A stretch of DNA of 64,000 nt from Flavobacterium sp. N2038 (GCF_025947185.1 NZ_CP110001.1:1798001-1862000), one strand, 5' to 3'. Positions 24,920-33,617 are shown, counted from the stretch's first letter. Notes: generated by a model from the sequence alone, not told the origin. A program made the numbers and translations.

Positions 24920-25327
24920 ATGACCAAAATTATTACAATAATCACATTATTTATCTGCAGTTTGATGTCTGCTCAAAATGTAAAACTAACTGTTACCGTT
25001 TCAGGTTTAAAAAACGATACAGGAATTGTTAAAGTAGGTTTGTACAACTCAGACGATACATTTCTCAAAACGACCTATAAAAGTCTTAGTTCTGAAATTA
25101 AAAACAACGAAGTAGTTGTAACATTTGATAATCTTCCAGCAGGAGAATATGCGATTTCGACCTATCATGATGAAAACAATAACGGAAAACTGGATAGAAA
25201 TGCGATGGGAGCACCTTCTGAAGCTTACGCTGCTTCAAACAATGCTAAAGGATTTATGGGGCCTCCTGCCTATAAAGATGCTAAATTTGTTGTTGATAAA
25301 GATTCAAAAATTGAAATAACATTATAA
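24920..25327 (+). CDS. Secreted DUF2141 protein
   Basis: A 135-residue exported protein with a signal peptide (about 1-18, ending MSAQ) and one DUF2141 beta-sandwich domain (LTVTVSGLKNDTGIVKVGLY, FDNLPAGEYAISTYHDENNNGKLD, GAPSEAYAASNNA). The DENNNGKLD loop looks calcium-binding. It probably sits in the periplasm. Its function is unknown. It is the first gene of a same-strand run to 29199 with gaps of 2 to 36 bases, which ties it to the signalling genes that follow. Confidence 0.85.
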   Translation: MTKIITIITLFICSLMSAQNVKLTVTVSGLKNDTGIVKVGLYNSDDTFLKTTYKSLSSEIKNNEVVVTFDNLPAGEYAISTYHDENNNGKLDRNAMGAPSEAYAASNNAKGFMGPPAYKDAKFVVDKDSKIEITL

Positions 25328-25362
25328 AGAGTAACTAACAAACCATTTAAACCATTTATAAA

Positions 25363-25986
25363 ATGAAAAAAATTATCACTTTGATTGCATTATTTGTAGT
25401 AGTAATAAGCTCTGCACAAACACAATTTGAACAAGGAATGACTAAAGCTTTCGGACTTTGGAAAGAAGGAAAAAATGCAGATGCTTCTGCAATGTTTGAG
25501 AGAATAGCTTCGGCAGAGAAAACAAGTTATTTACCGAATTATTATGTTGCAATGGTAAACACTACGGCAGCGTTTTCAGAAAAAGATAAAACAAAAATTG
25601 ATTTATTATTGACAAAGGCACAAGATGCTTTGGATGTTGAGTTCATTAAAGATCAGAATAATGCAGAGTTATATGCCATGCAAGCTTTGATTTATACTGC
25701 TTGGGTAGTTGCTGATCCAATGACCAACGGAATGAAATATTCGGCTAAAGTGATGGAAGCTTACGCAAAAGGAAAAGCGATAGACCCAAATAATCCAAGA
25801 ATTGTTTTTGGAGAAGCGGATTATCAAATAGGAGGTGCAAAATGGACTGGTGTTGATACAAAACCTCTTTGTGCGCAAGTTGATAAAGCTATTCAACTTT
25901 TTGCTACTTTTAAACCAGAAACACCTTTTTCTCCAAAATGGGGATTAGAAAGAGCTTTGGAAACTCAAAAAAATTGTGGTAAATAA
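25363..25986 (+). CDS. Periplasmic TPR-like helical repeat protein
   Basis: A 207-residue exported protein (signal peptide 1-19, VISSAQ). The mature part is all-helical with TPR-like units: GLWKEGKNADASAMFERIA, NAELYAMQALIYTAWVV and AYAKGKAIDPNNPRIVFGEA. Such proteins usually act as binding scaffolds. No enzyme motif is visible. It starts 35 bases after the DUF2141 gene and ends 22 bases before the LytS-type kinase, so it is probably a partner of one of them in the same transcript. Confidence 0.75.
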   Translation: MKKIITLIALFVVVISSAQTQFEQGMTKAFGLWKEGKNADASAMFERIASAEKTSYLPNYYVAMVNTTAAFSEKDKTKIDLLLTKAQDALDVEFIKDQNNAELYAMQALIYTAWVVADPMTNGMKYSAKVMEAYAKGKAIDPNNPRIVFGEADYQIGGAKWTGVDTKPLCAQVDKAIQLFATFKPETPFSPKWGLERALETQKNCGK

Positions 25987-26008
25987 TATTAAGTAGAAAG
26001 TAATTATA

Positions 26009-27367
26009 ATGAAAGATCATAGAAATGCATTTTCGGATTTAAAAAGTGGAACAATTGTATGTTTTAAAATTTCTATGGTCTTTACGGTAATCTTCTCAGC
26101 TTTTTTGGGAGATAGTTTAAATTTTCAAAATGTATTACTAACTTTTTTATTAAGCTCTCTTTATTCTTTCGGGCTGGGATTTGGTAATGGTTTTTTAAGT
26201 GTGCTTTTGGATAAAAAGTGGGATTGGCTGGAACAGACAAATTTGAGAGTTTACTACGGTATTCTGGTTACAGTTTTATATACGGTTCCGGCTGTTTTAG
26301 CAATAAATTATATTGTTTTTATTGTAGCCCAAAAGCGACCGGTAGAAGACTTTTTTGGAGAGAGAATGATTTGGAACCATGTTTTTTATATCATTTTATC
26401 GCTTGGAGTTTCGACTTTTATGCAAGCCAGAAGTTTCATGGTAAAATGGAAACAAGCATCAAAGTTTGAAATAACACAACAAAAGATTATTGCAGGAACA
26501 GCAAATGCTAAATTCGAAAGTTTAAAAAATCAAATTGACCCGCATTTTCTTTTTAATAGTTTGAATGTTTTAAGTTCTTTAATCGAAGAAAATCCAGATA
26601 ATGCACAACGATTTACCACTTCTTTATCTAAGATTTATCGCTACGTTTTAGAGCAAAAAGACAAAGAATTGGTTTCTGTTGAAGACGAACTGTCATTTGC
26701 AAAAACGTATATGAATTTGTTGAAAATGCGTTTTGAGAATAGTTTATTTTACGAATTACCAACGACAAATATAAATCCAGATGCAAAAGTAGTTCCTTTA
26801 TCATTACAGCTTTTACTCGAAAATACGGTAAAGCATAATGTTGTAAGCGAGCAAAAACCATTACATATTCGAATTTTTATTGATGGAGATTATTTGGCAA
26901 TTCAGAATGATTTTCAGAAAAAAGAAGTTCTTCAGGACAGACAGGGAGTTGGATTGCAAAATATTGTAAACCGATACGGAATTGTAACCAACAGAAAAGT
27001 TTTGATCGAACAAAATGAACAAACATTTACAGTTAAAATTCCAATTTTAACGAAACAAATTACGGTTATGGAAAATAATGCAGAATATACAGATGAAAAT
27101 AAAGCTTATTTCAGAGCTAAAAAAAGAGTAGAAGAATTAAAAGGATTTTATGCCAATGTCATTTCATATTGTTGTGTGATTCCTTGTTTGATCTTCGTGA
27201 ATTTGACCTTTTCGCCAGGATTTCAATGGTTTTGGTTTTCGGCTTTAGGTTGGGGATTTGGAGTTGTAATGCATGCTTTTAAAGTTTTTGGCTACAGCAC
27301 AAATTGGGAAGAACGAAAAATTAGAGAAATTTTGGAAAGAGAAAATAACAAGCAAAGTTGGAAATAA
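26009..27367 (+). CDS. LytS-type sensor histidine kinase fused to a C-terminal 2TM domain
   Basis: A 452-residue membrane kinase. There are four hydrophobic segments in residues 1-150. A His_kinase (LytS/YehU-type) domain follows, with IDPHFLFNSLNVL and the phospho-accepting His at 179. Then YVLEQKDKELVSVEDEL, a catalytic domain N-box LLLENTVKHNV and G-box VGLQNIVNRYG. Residues about 360-452 are a 2TM domain (AKKRVEELKGFYANVISY, two helices, NWEERKIREILERE), the same as in the next three small genes. The kinase likely phosphorylates the LytTR regulator at 28432. The fusion of kinase and 2TM is unusual. Confidence 0.9.
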   Translation: MKDHRNAFSDLKSGTIVCFKISMVFTVIFSAFLGDSLNFQNVLLTFLLSSLYSFGLGFGNGFLSVLLDKKWDWLEQTNLRVYYGILVTVLYTVPAVLAINYIVFIVAQKRPVEDFFGERMIWNHVFYIILSLGVSTFMQARSFMVKWKQASKFEITQQKIIAGTANAKFESLKNQIDPHFLFNSLNVLSSLIEENPDNAQRFTTSLSKIYRYVLEQKDKELVSVEDELSFAKTYMNLLKMRFENSLFYELPTTNINPDAKVVPLSLQLLLENTVKHNVVSEQKPLHIRIFIDGDYLAIQNDFQKKEVLQDRQGVGLQNIVNRYGIVTNRKVLIEQNEQTFTVKIPILTKQITVMENNAEYTDENKAYFRAKKRVEELKGFYANVISYCCVIPCLIFVNLTFSPGFQWFWFSALGWGFGVVMHAFKVFGYSTNWEERKIREILERENNKQSWK

Positions 27368-27369
27368 TC

Positions 27370-27699
27370 ATGGAAAGAGATTTTGATAATGACCCGGAAA
27401 AAAATGAATTGCGGCAAATTGCCAGCAGGAAAGTAGTTAAACTTAAATCATTTTACATACATGCTTTTTTCTATAGTATTGGATTGATTTTGTTTACTTT
27501 AAAGAACTATTTTGGACTTCCTTTGAATGTGTTTCCAGTCCAGTATCTAAATAATTTAGTAATGATAGTTTGGAGTACTGCATTTTTGGTATCTGCAGTG
27601 GATATATTTGCTTCTTCTAAAATTTTTGGAGAAGAATGGGAGGAACGTAAGCTGAAAAGCATCTTAGAGAAAAAAGAGAAAAAACAAAAATGGGAGTAA
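27370..27699 (+). CDS. 2TM domain protein (first of three)
   Basis: A 109-residue inner-membrane protein. I choose the ATG at 27370; the frame opens earlier with TTG at 27358, inside the kinase gene. The pattern is a short acidic N-terminus, ASRKVVKLKSFYIHAFFYSI with the first helix, a second helix ending VDIFASS, and the shared closing motif EEWEERKLKSILEKKEKKQKWE. It begins two bases after the kinase stop. It matches the C-terminal domain of the kinase and the next two genes, so it probably arose by tandem duplication. Likely role: membrane partner or modulator of the kinase (inference). Confidence 0.8.
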   Translation: MERDFDNDPEKNELRQIASRKVVKLKSFYIHAFFYSIGLILFTLKNYFGLPLNVFPVQYLNNLVMIVWSTAFLVSAVDIFASSKIFGEEWEERKLKSILEKKEKKQKWE

Positions 27700-27701
27700 T
27701 C

Positions 27702-28007
27702 ATGGACGTAAAATTTACTGAAGAGGATAAATATTATATAGCAAAAAAGAAAGTAGAGAACATTAAAGGTTTTTATGGAAATCTTACTTCTTACATCTTT
27801 GTGAATATTATATTGATAATCATAAATTTGTGGACATCACCAGAATATTTATGGTTTTTTTGGCCGCTATTATGGTGGGGAATTGGAGTTGTTTTTCATG
27901 GATTAAAAGTTTTTGACGTATTTCCGGTTTTAGGAAAAGACTGGGAAGAAAGAAAAATCAAAGAATTGATGGAAAAAGAAAAAGAGAACCAAAACAAATG
28001 GCAATAA
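27702..28007 (+). CDS. 2TM domain protein (second of three)
   Basis: A 101-residue inner-membrane protein from the ATG at 27702; an earlier ATG at 27690 lies inside the preceding gene. Same plan: AKKKVENIKGFYGNLTSYIF with helix 1, WWGIGVVFHGLKVF in helix 2, then DWEERKIKELMEKEKENQNKW. The junctions before this gene and before the previous one share the sequence TAATCATGGA right at the start codon, which supports tandem duplication with the boundary at the stop-start overlap. Confidence 0.8.
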   Translation: MDVKFTEEDKYYIAKKKVENIKGFYGNLTSYIFVNIILIIINLWTSPEYLWFFWPLLWWGIGVVFHGLKVFDVFPVLGKDWEERKIKELMEKEKENQNKWQ

Positions 28008-28026
28008 TTTTTTAAATCCAAATAAA

Positions 28027-28395
28027 ATGGGACGATTTAGAAGACGCATGTATGAAGAATATGCACATGAATTTAGTACAGACGAAAGCTATAATATAGC
28101 CTATAGAAAGGTAAAAAGAATAAAAGGATTTTATTCGCATTTAAAGGTTTATCTGATAGTGAACGTTATTATCATTATTTCACATTTGAATAAAGGTTAT
28201 ATAGGAAATCATTTTGAAGTGAGAGGTTTCAGAGATTGGGAAATCTATTCAACCGCTTTTTTTTGGGGGATAGCTTTAGCCATTCATGCGTTTTCTGTTT
28301 TTGGTCGTGATTTTTTTTTTGGTGACGAATGGGAGCAAAAGAAAATTCAAAAAATTATGGAGAAAGAAGCTCAGAATAAAAATAAATGGGAGTAA
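28027..28395 (+). CDS. 2TM domain protein (third of three)
   Basis: A 122-residue inner-membrane protein with a basic N-terminus (MGRFRRRMYEEYAHEF). Then AYRKVKRIKGFYSHLKVYLIV with helix 1, a longer loop (GNHFEVRGFRDWEIY), helix 2 with AIHAFSVFGRD, and the usual end DEWEQKKIQKIMEKEAQNKNKWE. It is the most divergent of the three, with a wider gap (19 bases) to its neighbour, so it is probably the older duplicate. Confidence 0.85.
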   Translation: MGRFRRRMYEEYAHEFSTDESYNIAYRKVKRIKGFYSHLKVYLIVNVIIIISHLNKGYIGNHFEVRGFRDWEIYSTAFFWGIALAIHAFSVFGRDFFFGDEWEQKKIQKIMEKEAQNKNKWE

Positions 28396-28431
28396 TTTTG
28401 TGTTAAATTTTCAATTTTTGCATTTTAGTAA

Positions 28432-29199
28432 ATGACCACATTAATCATAGAAGACGAAAAACCAGCTGCAAGATTGTTGCAGAGAAAACTAGAAAAGTTA
28501 GATATTGCTGTAGAAACAATGTTGCATTCTGTAGAAGAATCGATTCATTGGTTTACAAATAATCAACATCCCGATTTAATTTTTCTTGATATTCAGTTAT
28601 CAGATGGTTTATCGTTTGAGATTTTCGAAAAAATAAACATTCAAAGCGCTATTATTTTTACAACCGCTTATGATGAATATGCGCTAAAAGCTTTTAAGCT
28701 AAATAGCATTGATTATCTTTTAAAACCAATAGACGAAGATGATCTTGAAGTGGCAGTTACTAAATTTAAAGCAAGATTACCTAAAATAGAATCAGAAAAC
28801 AGTAATTTGCAGCTTGACTTTGAGCAGATACGAAGAATGCTTTCAAATCCTTTTGAAAAGAATTACAAGAAAAGATTCACAGTTAAAATAGGACAACATT
28901 TAAAAGTGATTGCAACAGAAGAAATTGAATGTTTTTTTAGTGAAAATAAAGGAACATACATTCATACTTTCGACAATCGGAATTATCTAATCGATTCCAC
29001 TTTAGAAATCCTCGAACAGGAATTAGATATGAAAGATTTCTTTCGTGTGAGCAGAAAATTCATAGTGCCGCTTCAGGCAATAAAAGAGATTCAGGTGTAT
29101 ACCAATTCTCGTTTAAAAGTGATTTTACCAACTTACAAAGAAGATGAGGTTATTGTAAGTCGTGAAAAAGTACAGGATTTTAAGGCTTGGCTGGGATAA
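28432..29199 (+). CDS. LytTR family response regulator
   Basis: A 255-residue regulator. The receiver domain (1-125) has the acidic pair E7-D8, the phospho-acceptor D53 in IFLDIQLSDG, a switch Thr in IIFTTAYDEYA and the Lys in LLKPIDEDD. The LytTR DNA-binding domain occupies about 150-255 (RFTVKIGQHLKVIATEEIEC, FSENKGTYIHT, FFRVSRKFIVPLQAIKEI). It is the last gene of the operon and the evident partner of the LytS-type kinase. Target genes are not visible; the TonB receptor upstream is one candidate. Confidence 0.93.
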   Translation: MTTLIIEDEKPAARLLQRKLEKLDIAVETMLHSVEESIHWFTNNQHPDLIFLDIQLSDGLSFEIFEKINIQSAIIFTTAYDEYALKAFKLNSIDYLLKPIDEDDLEVAVTKFKARLPKIESENSNLQLDFEQIRRMLSNPFEKNYKKRFTVKIGQHLKVIATEEIECFFSENKGTYIHTFDNRNYLIDSTLEILEQELDMKDFFRVSRKFIVPLQAIKEIQVYTNSRLKVILPTYKEDEVIVSREKVQDFKAWLG

Positions 29200-29239
29200 G
29201 AGATTCCAGATTATAAAAATTAAAAGAAGTTTCGTTTTT

Positions 29240-29965
29240 CTATTTCCACCAATCTTTACGGAAATCAGTATTCCATCCGTTATTTTGATATTTGTTGTTT
29301 GGAATAAAATCTCCAACGGACTGAGATACATTTAGATCATTGCTCATCGGAACAAAATCTGATCCCCAATGAGATAATTTACTTTTTTTAGTTTTATAAT
29401 CGGTCCAGCTGCCTACAAATCCATTGTTGCAATTAGAATCCGGCTCATCACCATCGTCCGGATATTCAAGAGAATTGTCATTGTTTATGCCATAATCAGT
29501 TCGTAAAACCCCCTTGAAATATCCCGAATTGTTTTGCAAAGAGTTCTCATAAAAAATACAATTAGCAACTATATATCCTTTGGTTTTATATCGTGGGATT
29601 AAGGGCTCTTTTTGAACATAATTTTGAATAATATCTATTTTTCCCTGAAACTCGCAGACATTGTTTTTTACGATCGATTTACCAAAAACCAAATAGACAT
29701 TAGGATTTTCAGGATCTTTGATTATCGAGATATATTTTATCCCCAGTTTTTGATAATTTTCTCCAATAATACCCAAAACATTATAATTTGGATCTTGCCA
29801 TATTTTCGAAAAATCAAGGTTTTTAAGAGTACTAATACCTTCAGATTTATATTCAGAATCATTTACATTAGACCATTCTTTGCTTTTTCCGACATCATAT
29901 ACTTGTGCAAAAGCAGTTTTAGCAAAAAGAAAGAAAAAAATAAGAATAGTAAAGATGTTTTTCAT
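29240..29965 (-). CDS. Exported protein of unknown function
   Basis: I do not recognise the family. It has 241 residues with a signal peptide (about 1-20, ending TAFAQ). The mature part is rich in Asn, Asp and Tyr, with a single Cys pair candidate (NNVCEF, NCIFYEN, DSNCNNG) and a C-terminus WNTDFRKDWWK. It follows a lipoprotein gene of similar style after 12 bases, so the two are probably a small operon. Both have features of recently evolved or lineage-restricted proteins in Flavobacteriaceae; no enzyme motif is visible. Confidence 0.7.
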   Translation of the reverse strand: MKNIFTILIFFFLFAKTAFAQVYDVGKSKEWSNVNDSEYKSEGISTLKNLDFSKIWQDPNYNVLGIIGENYQKLGIKYISIIKDPENPNVYLVFGKSIVKNNVCEFQGKIDIIQNYVQKEPLIPRYKTKGYIVANCIFYENSLQNNSGYFKGVLRTDYGINNDNSLEYPDDGDEPDSNCNNGFVGSWTDYKTKKSKLSHWGSDFVPMSNDLNVSQSVGDFIPNNKYQNNGWNTDFRKDWWK

Positions 29966-29977
29966 TTTAAAAAGATT

Positions 29978-30781
29978 TTACTTCAATTGTTTATAAACGC
30001 TTTCTTCTTCAAATCGTTTTCTATCTGTTATATAAGATTTACTAAAATTATCTTTAAAACTTGTTTTTAAAAAGTAAGAACCATAACCTTCCTGGTAACT
30101 TATTTTAATTCCCACGATTAAAGAATCGTATGCTACTTTTACATTATAGATGTTCTCTAATGAACCGTCATCATGAGCAAGAGTAGCAAATTTTTGACTT
30201 GGATAATATTCTTGAATTTCAGGATTTTTAATGGTAGAATATTTATTAGTATTTTGGTTTAAAACTACTAATAAACTATAATCATCACAATCTGTTAATC
30301 CATCCTCGTCAGATGCGCCCATTTCGAAATTGGCAACTGAAAATATAGAAAACTTTTCGTTGCTATTGTCTTTAAAATCGAATTGATCACTTTCATCTAT
30401 TTTATAAACATCTCTTCCAAAAAGAATGTAATTTTTCTCTTTGTATTTAATTTTTACAAAGTTTGATTTCAAGCAATAATCACGGCTATGATCAATATTG
30501 TAAATAGAAGTAGTTTTTTCTAAAATTTCAATTTTCGAAATTTCATTAACTTCAAGCTTGTCTATTTTATTAAGCTTTTCATCAAATACTTGCAATTGCC
30601 CGTTTAATACAATTCCCTCTTTGGAGTATTTTTCGAATATAGGTTTAATTTCCTGACTTCTATCTGCTGAAGCTTTGATGTCAGTTTTAGTAGTTTCAGG
30701 AGTTTGTTTTTTTTCAGATTCTTTTTTGTTACCGCAACTTATTATAAAAAATAGTAAAAAAAGAATTGAAAATTGTTTCAT
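29978..30781 (-). CDS. Lipoprotein of unknown function
   Basis: I start it at the ATG at 30781 (MKQFSILFLLFFIISCGNKK) because the lipobox IISC then sits at a normal distance, with the lipidated Cys at 16; the frame extends five codons upstream. Total 267 residues. The mature protein begins with a Lys/Glu-rich spacer, then a beta-rich body (IEILEKTTSIYNIDHSRDYC, NYILFGRDVYKIDES). No known domain was recognised. It is co-oriented with the secreted protein at 29240. Confidence 0.7.
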   Translation of the reverse strand: MKQFSILFLLFFIISCGNKKESEKKQTPETTKTDIKASADRSQEIKPIFEKYSKEGIVLNGQLQVFDEKLNKIDKLEVNEISKIEILEKTTSIYNIDHSRDYCLKSNFVKIKYKEKNYILFGRDVYKIDESDQFDFKDNSNEKFSIFSVANFEMGASDEDGLTDCDDYSLLVVLNQNTNKYSTIKNPEIQEYYPSQKFATLAHDDGSLENIYNVKVAYDSLIVGIKISYQEGYGSYFLKTSFKDNFSKSYITDRKRFEEESVYKQLK

Positions 30782-30811
30782 GGTTTTGGTTAGCATTTAA
30801 GAAATAATTTG

Positions 30812-31837
30812 TTATTTACTCAATCTATGCAATGTATAGGTCATTGCACTCAAAAGGAAAAATGCCATAATTTGATGAATCAATCCTAAAGCCAATGGAA
30901 CACTGTATAATAATGTAAAAACTCCAAGCAAAAACTGAATAAAAACAAAAATAACTAATGTTTTAATTCCGTTTGCCTGTGTATTAGTTAGCGTATATTT
31001 TTTACTTCTGTAGAAAAGGAAAAGAATAATTGCCACCACAACATAAGCAAAAGTTCTGTGTACAAACTGAACACCACTTTTTCCTTCAATTAAATTTTTG
31101 ATTAAAGAAGATTGTTCTATAAAAACCGACTCGTGAATAAATTCTCCGTCGCTCATTAATGGCCAATGGTTGTGAATTAATCCGGCATTTAATCCGGCAA
31201 CAAAACCACCGTAAATAATCTGAATTAGTAAAGCCACCAAAGCATATCTTGCGATTGTACGAAGCGGAATTATTTTGTTGATATTTCTTTCGGGATAAAT
31301 CAAATCAAGTGCTACCCAAAGGGTATAAGCAAAAGTGATAAAAGCAAAAGTCAAGTGCAATGAAAGTCTAAAATGACTTACATCTGGATTATCTATTAAT
31401 CCGCTGCGAACCATAAACCATCCAAGAAATCCCTGAAAAGCTCCCATTCCTAAAAGAACGATACATTTTTTGATGGTATCAGTATCTAATTTCTTTTTGA
31501 TCAGAAAGTAAACGAACGGCACAAAGAAAACCAATCCGATAATACGGCCAATGAAACGGTGAAACCATTCCCAGAAATAGATGAATTTATAATCGGCTAA
31601 TTGAAAATCGTTGTGAATATTGATTTTTTGATATTCCGGAAACTTCTTATATTGTTCAAAAGCTTCATTCCATTTTGCATCTGTTAAAGGTGGGAAAGTA
31701 TCGGTTACCAAATGCCAGTCGGTCATGGATAAACCCGAATTGGTCAAACGTGTAATTCCGCCCACGACAACCATTAAAAACAATAAAACACAACCTGATA
31801 GTAACCAAATGATTACTGATTTATTCTCTTTTTTCAT
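30812..31837 (-). CDS. ctaA: COX15/CtaA family heme A synthase
   Basis: An inner-membrane protein of 341 residues with about eight helices. It oxidises heme O to heme A for cytochrome c oxidase. The signature N-terminal helix VVGGITRLTNSGLSMTDW is clear. The conserved heme-ligand His are in FYFWEWFHRFIGR (first half), SLHLTFAFIT, QFVHRTFAYVV and GLIHQIMAF (second half), the expected two pairs. COX15-type extensions between helices (TDFPPLTDAKWNEAFEQY-like region) make it the type 2 form seen in Bacteroidetes and mitochondria. It lies next to the CCA gene with a 21-base gap. Confidence 0.92.
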   Translation of the reverse strand: MKKENKSVIIWLLSGCVLLFLMVVVGGITRLTNSGLSMTDWHLVTDTFPPLTDAKWNEAFEQYKKFPEYQKINIHNDFQLADYKFIYFWEWFHRFIGRIIGLVFFVPFVYFLIKKKLDTDTIKKCIVLLGMGAFQGFLGWFMVRSGLIDNPDVSHFRLSLHLTFAFITFAYTLWVALDLIYPERNINKIIPLRTIARYALVALLIQIIYGGFVAGLNAGLIHNHWPLMSDGEFIHESVFIEQSSLIKNLIEGKSGVQFVHRTFAYVVVAIILFLFYRSKKYTLTNTQANGIKTLVIFVFIQFLLGVFTLLYSVPLALGLIHQIMAFFLLSAMTYTLHRLSK

Positions 31838-31858
31838 TTTATTAATAGTACTTATTTC

Positions 31859-33343
31859 TTATACTTTTTTTAAGCCCATTTTTTCAGCTCTTTTAATCAC
31901 AAAATCATAAGCAGCCTGATATTCATTTGGAATATCCCCTTCTAAAATAGCTTCTTTTACTGCTTCTTTCAAAACTCCAATTTCACGAGAAGGTTTCAAA
32001 TCGAATATTTCCATAATTTCTTCTCCGGAAATTGGAGGCTGAAAATTACGTACATGATCACGTTCTTCAACTTCAACAATTTTCTTGCGAACGAGTTCAA
32101 AGTTCTTATGATATTTTTTGAATTTTGATGGATTTTTGGTTGTGATATCAGCTTCGCATAAAGTCATTAAATTTTCTACATCTTCACCCGCATCAAAAAC
32201 CAAACGACGAACAGCGCTATCGGTTACTATATCCTGCGCCAAAACAATCGGGCGTGAACTCATAATGACCATTTTCTGAACAAATTTCATTTTGTGGTTC
32301 AATGGCATATGCAAACGTTCGAAGATTTTTTTAGCCATTTTTCCACCCAAAAATTCATGACCATGAAAAGTCCAGCCTTGTTTTTTGGTAAAACGTTTTG
32401 TTGGTGCTTTTCCAATGTCGTGCAACAAAGCCGACCAGCGTAACCAAACATCATCTGTATTTGGGCAAATATTATCTACAACCTCAAGTGTGTGATAAAA
32501 GTTGTTTTTATGTGTATGGCCTTCAATTTCTTCCACCTGATTCAAGGCTGTTAATTCAGGTAAGATTAAATCTAAAAGTCCGGTTTTGTATAAAAGTAAA
32601 AATCCTGTAGAAGGTTTATCTGTAGATAGAATTTTATTCAATTCATCTACAATTCTTTCACCTGTAATGATTTTAATACGGTCAGCATTTTTTGTAATCG
32701 CATTTAGTGAATTTTCTTCAATTTCGAAATTTAATTGTGTAGCAAAACGAATGGCACGCAGCATACGCAAAGGATCATCAGAATAAGTTATATCCGGATC
32801 CAAAGGTGTTTTGATTGTTTTAGTTTCCAAATCGGCTAAACCATTAAATGGATCTAAAAGATCACCAAAGTTGTTTTCGTTTAAAGACAGAGCCAATGCA
32901 TTAATAGTAAAATCACGGCGATTTTGATCATCTTGTAAAGTGCCGTTTTCAACAATTGGGTTTCGGCTGTCACGATTGTAGGATTCTTTTCGTGCACCAA
33001 CAAATTCAATATCGGTATCCTCAAAACGGAGCATTGCTGTTCCGTAAGTTTTAAAAACCTGAACTTTTGGTTTGTTCGGAAGCAAATCAGAAACTTTAAG
33101 AGCTAATTCGATACCGCTTCCAACCGCTACAACGTCGATGTCTTTTTTAGAACCTCGATTTAAAAGCAAATCACGAACGAAACCTCCTATCACATAAGAG
33201 TCTACATTTAATTCCTGAGAAGCTTTCGAAATAATATCGAAGATTTTGTTTTGTAAAGCAGTTTTATAATTTGTTTGTATAGCCACGAATTCACTAATTT
33301 TTGAATAAAAGACGATTTCAATTTTCGAATAAATGAAATGCAT
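31859..33343 (-). CDS. CCA tRNA nucleotidyltransferase with HD domain
   Basis: Adds or repairs the 3' CCA of tRNAs. The nucleotidyltransferase head has VIGGFVRDLLL and KDIDVVAVGSG with the metal-binding Asp pair; the RRDFTINALAL and DPLRMLRAIRFATQ motifs are class II. An HD domain follows (LLHDIGKAPTKR, GHEFLGGKMA). Length is 494 residues as drawn, but the first 19 residues are odd: they are encoded by a copy of the CCACGAATTCACTAATTT repeat, and a GTG within that repeat (33286) lies where the usual start falls. Either the ATG at 33343 or that GTG is used. Confidence 0.9.
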   Translation of the reverse strand: MHFIYSKIEIVFYSKISEFVAIQTNYKTALQNKIFDIISKASQELNVDSYVIGGFVRDLLLNRGSKKDIDVVAVGSGIELALKVSDLLPNKPKVQVFKTYGTAMLRFEDTDIEFVGARKESYNRDSRNPIVENGTLQDDQNRRDFTINALALSLNENNFGDLLDPFNGLADLETKTIKTPLDPDITYSDDPLRMLRAIRFATQLNFEIEENSLNAITKNADRIKIITGERIVDELNKILSTDKPSTGFLLLYKTGLLDLILPELTALNQVEEIEGHTHKNNFYHTLEVVDNICPNTDDVWLRWSALLHDIGKAPTKRFTKKQGWTFHGHEFLGGKMAKKIFERLHMPLNHKMKFVQKMVIMSSRPIVLAQDIVTDSAVRRLVFDAGEDVENLMTLCEADITTKNPSKFKKYHKNFELVRKKIVEVEERDHVRNFQPPISGEEIMEIFDLKPSREIGVLKEAVKEAILEGDIPNEYQAAYDFVIKRAEKMGLKKV

Positions 33344-33442
33344 GCAAATTTACAACATAGAAAATGCCTATTATAATCTATTGCTCACTTTTTTGAACAA
33401 TTTCACATTTTGATAGGTTCATTTTTATGAATTGAGAAAGTG

Positions 33443-33617
33443 TTGCCACGAATTACACTAATTTTCACGAATTTATTTTTCTTTGCCACAGATTAAAGGA
33501 TTAATAGGATTAAAAGAATCTGTGCAAATCTTTTTATCCCGATAGCTATCGGGAGTGGTAAAACAAAGCAATTTACGCAAAAGAATAATTCGAGGAAATT
33601 AGTGCAATTCGTGGCAA
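33443..33617. repeat. CCACGAATT-family inverted repeat enclosing other repeats
   Basis: Outer arms are TTGCCACGAATT-x-CACTAATTT and its inverse. Inside are a second inverted pair and an 18-bp palindrome, so three repeat families are nested in 175 bases. The outer words also occur at 6521-6572 and at 33282-33300 in the CCA gene. Confidence 0.7.
33537..33554. repeat. 18-bp perfect palindrome TCCCGATAGCTATCGGGA (copy 2)
   Basis: Identical to 24846-24863. It interrupts the CACAGATT-type words between TTTTTA and GTGGTAAA. Confidence 0.75.
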
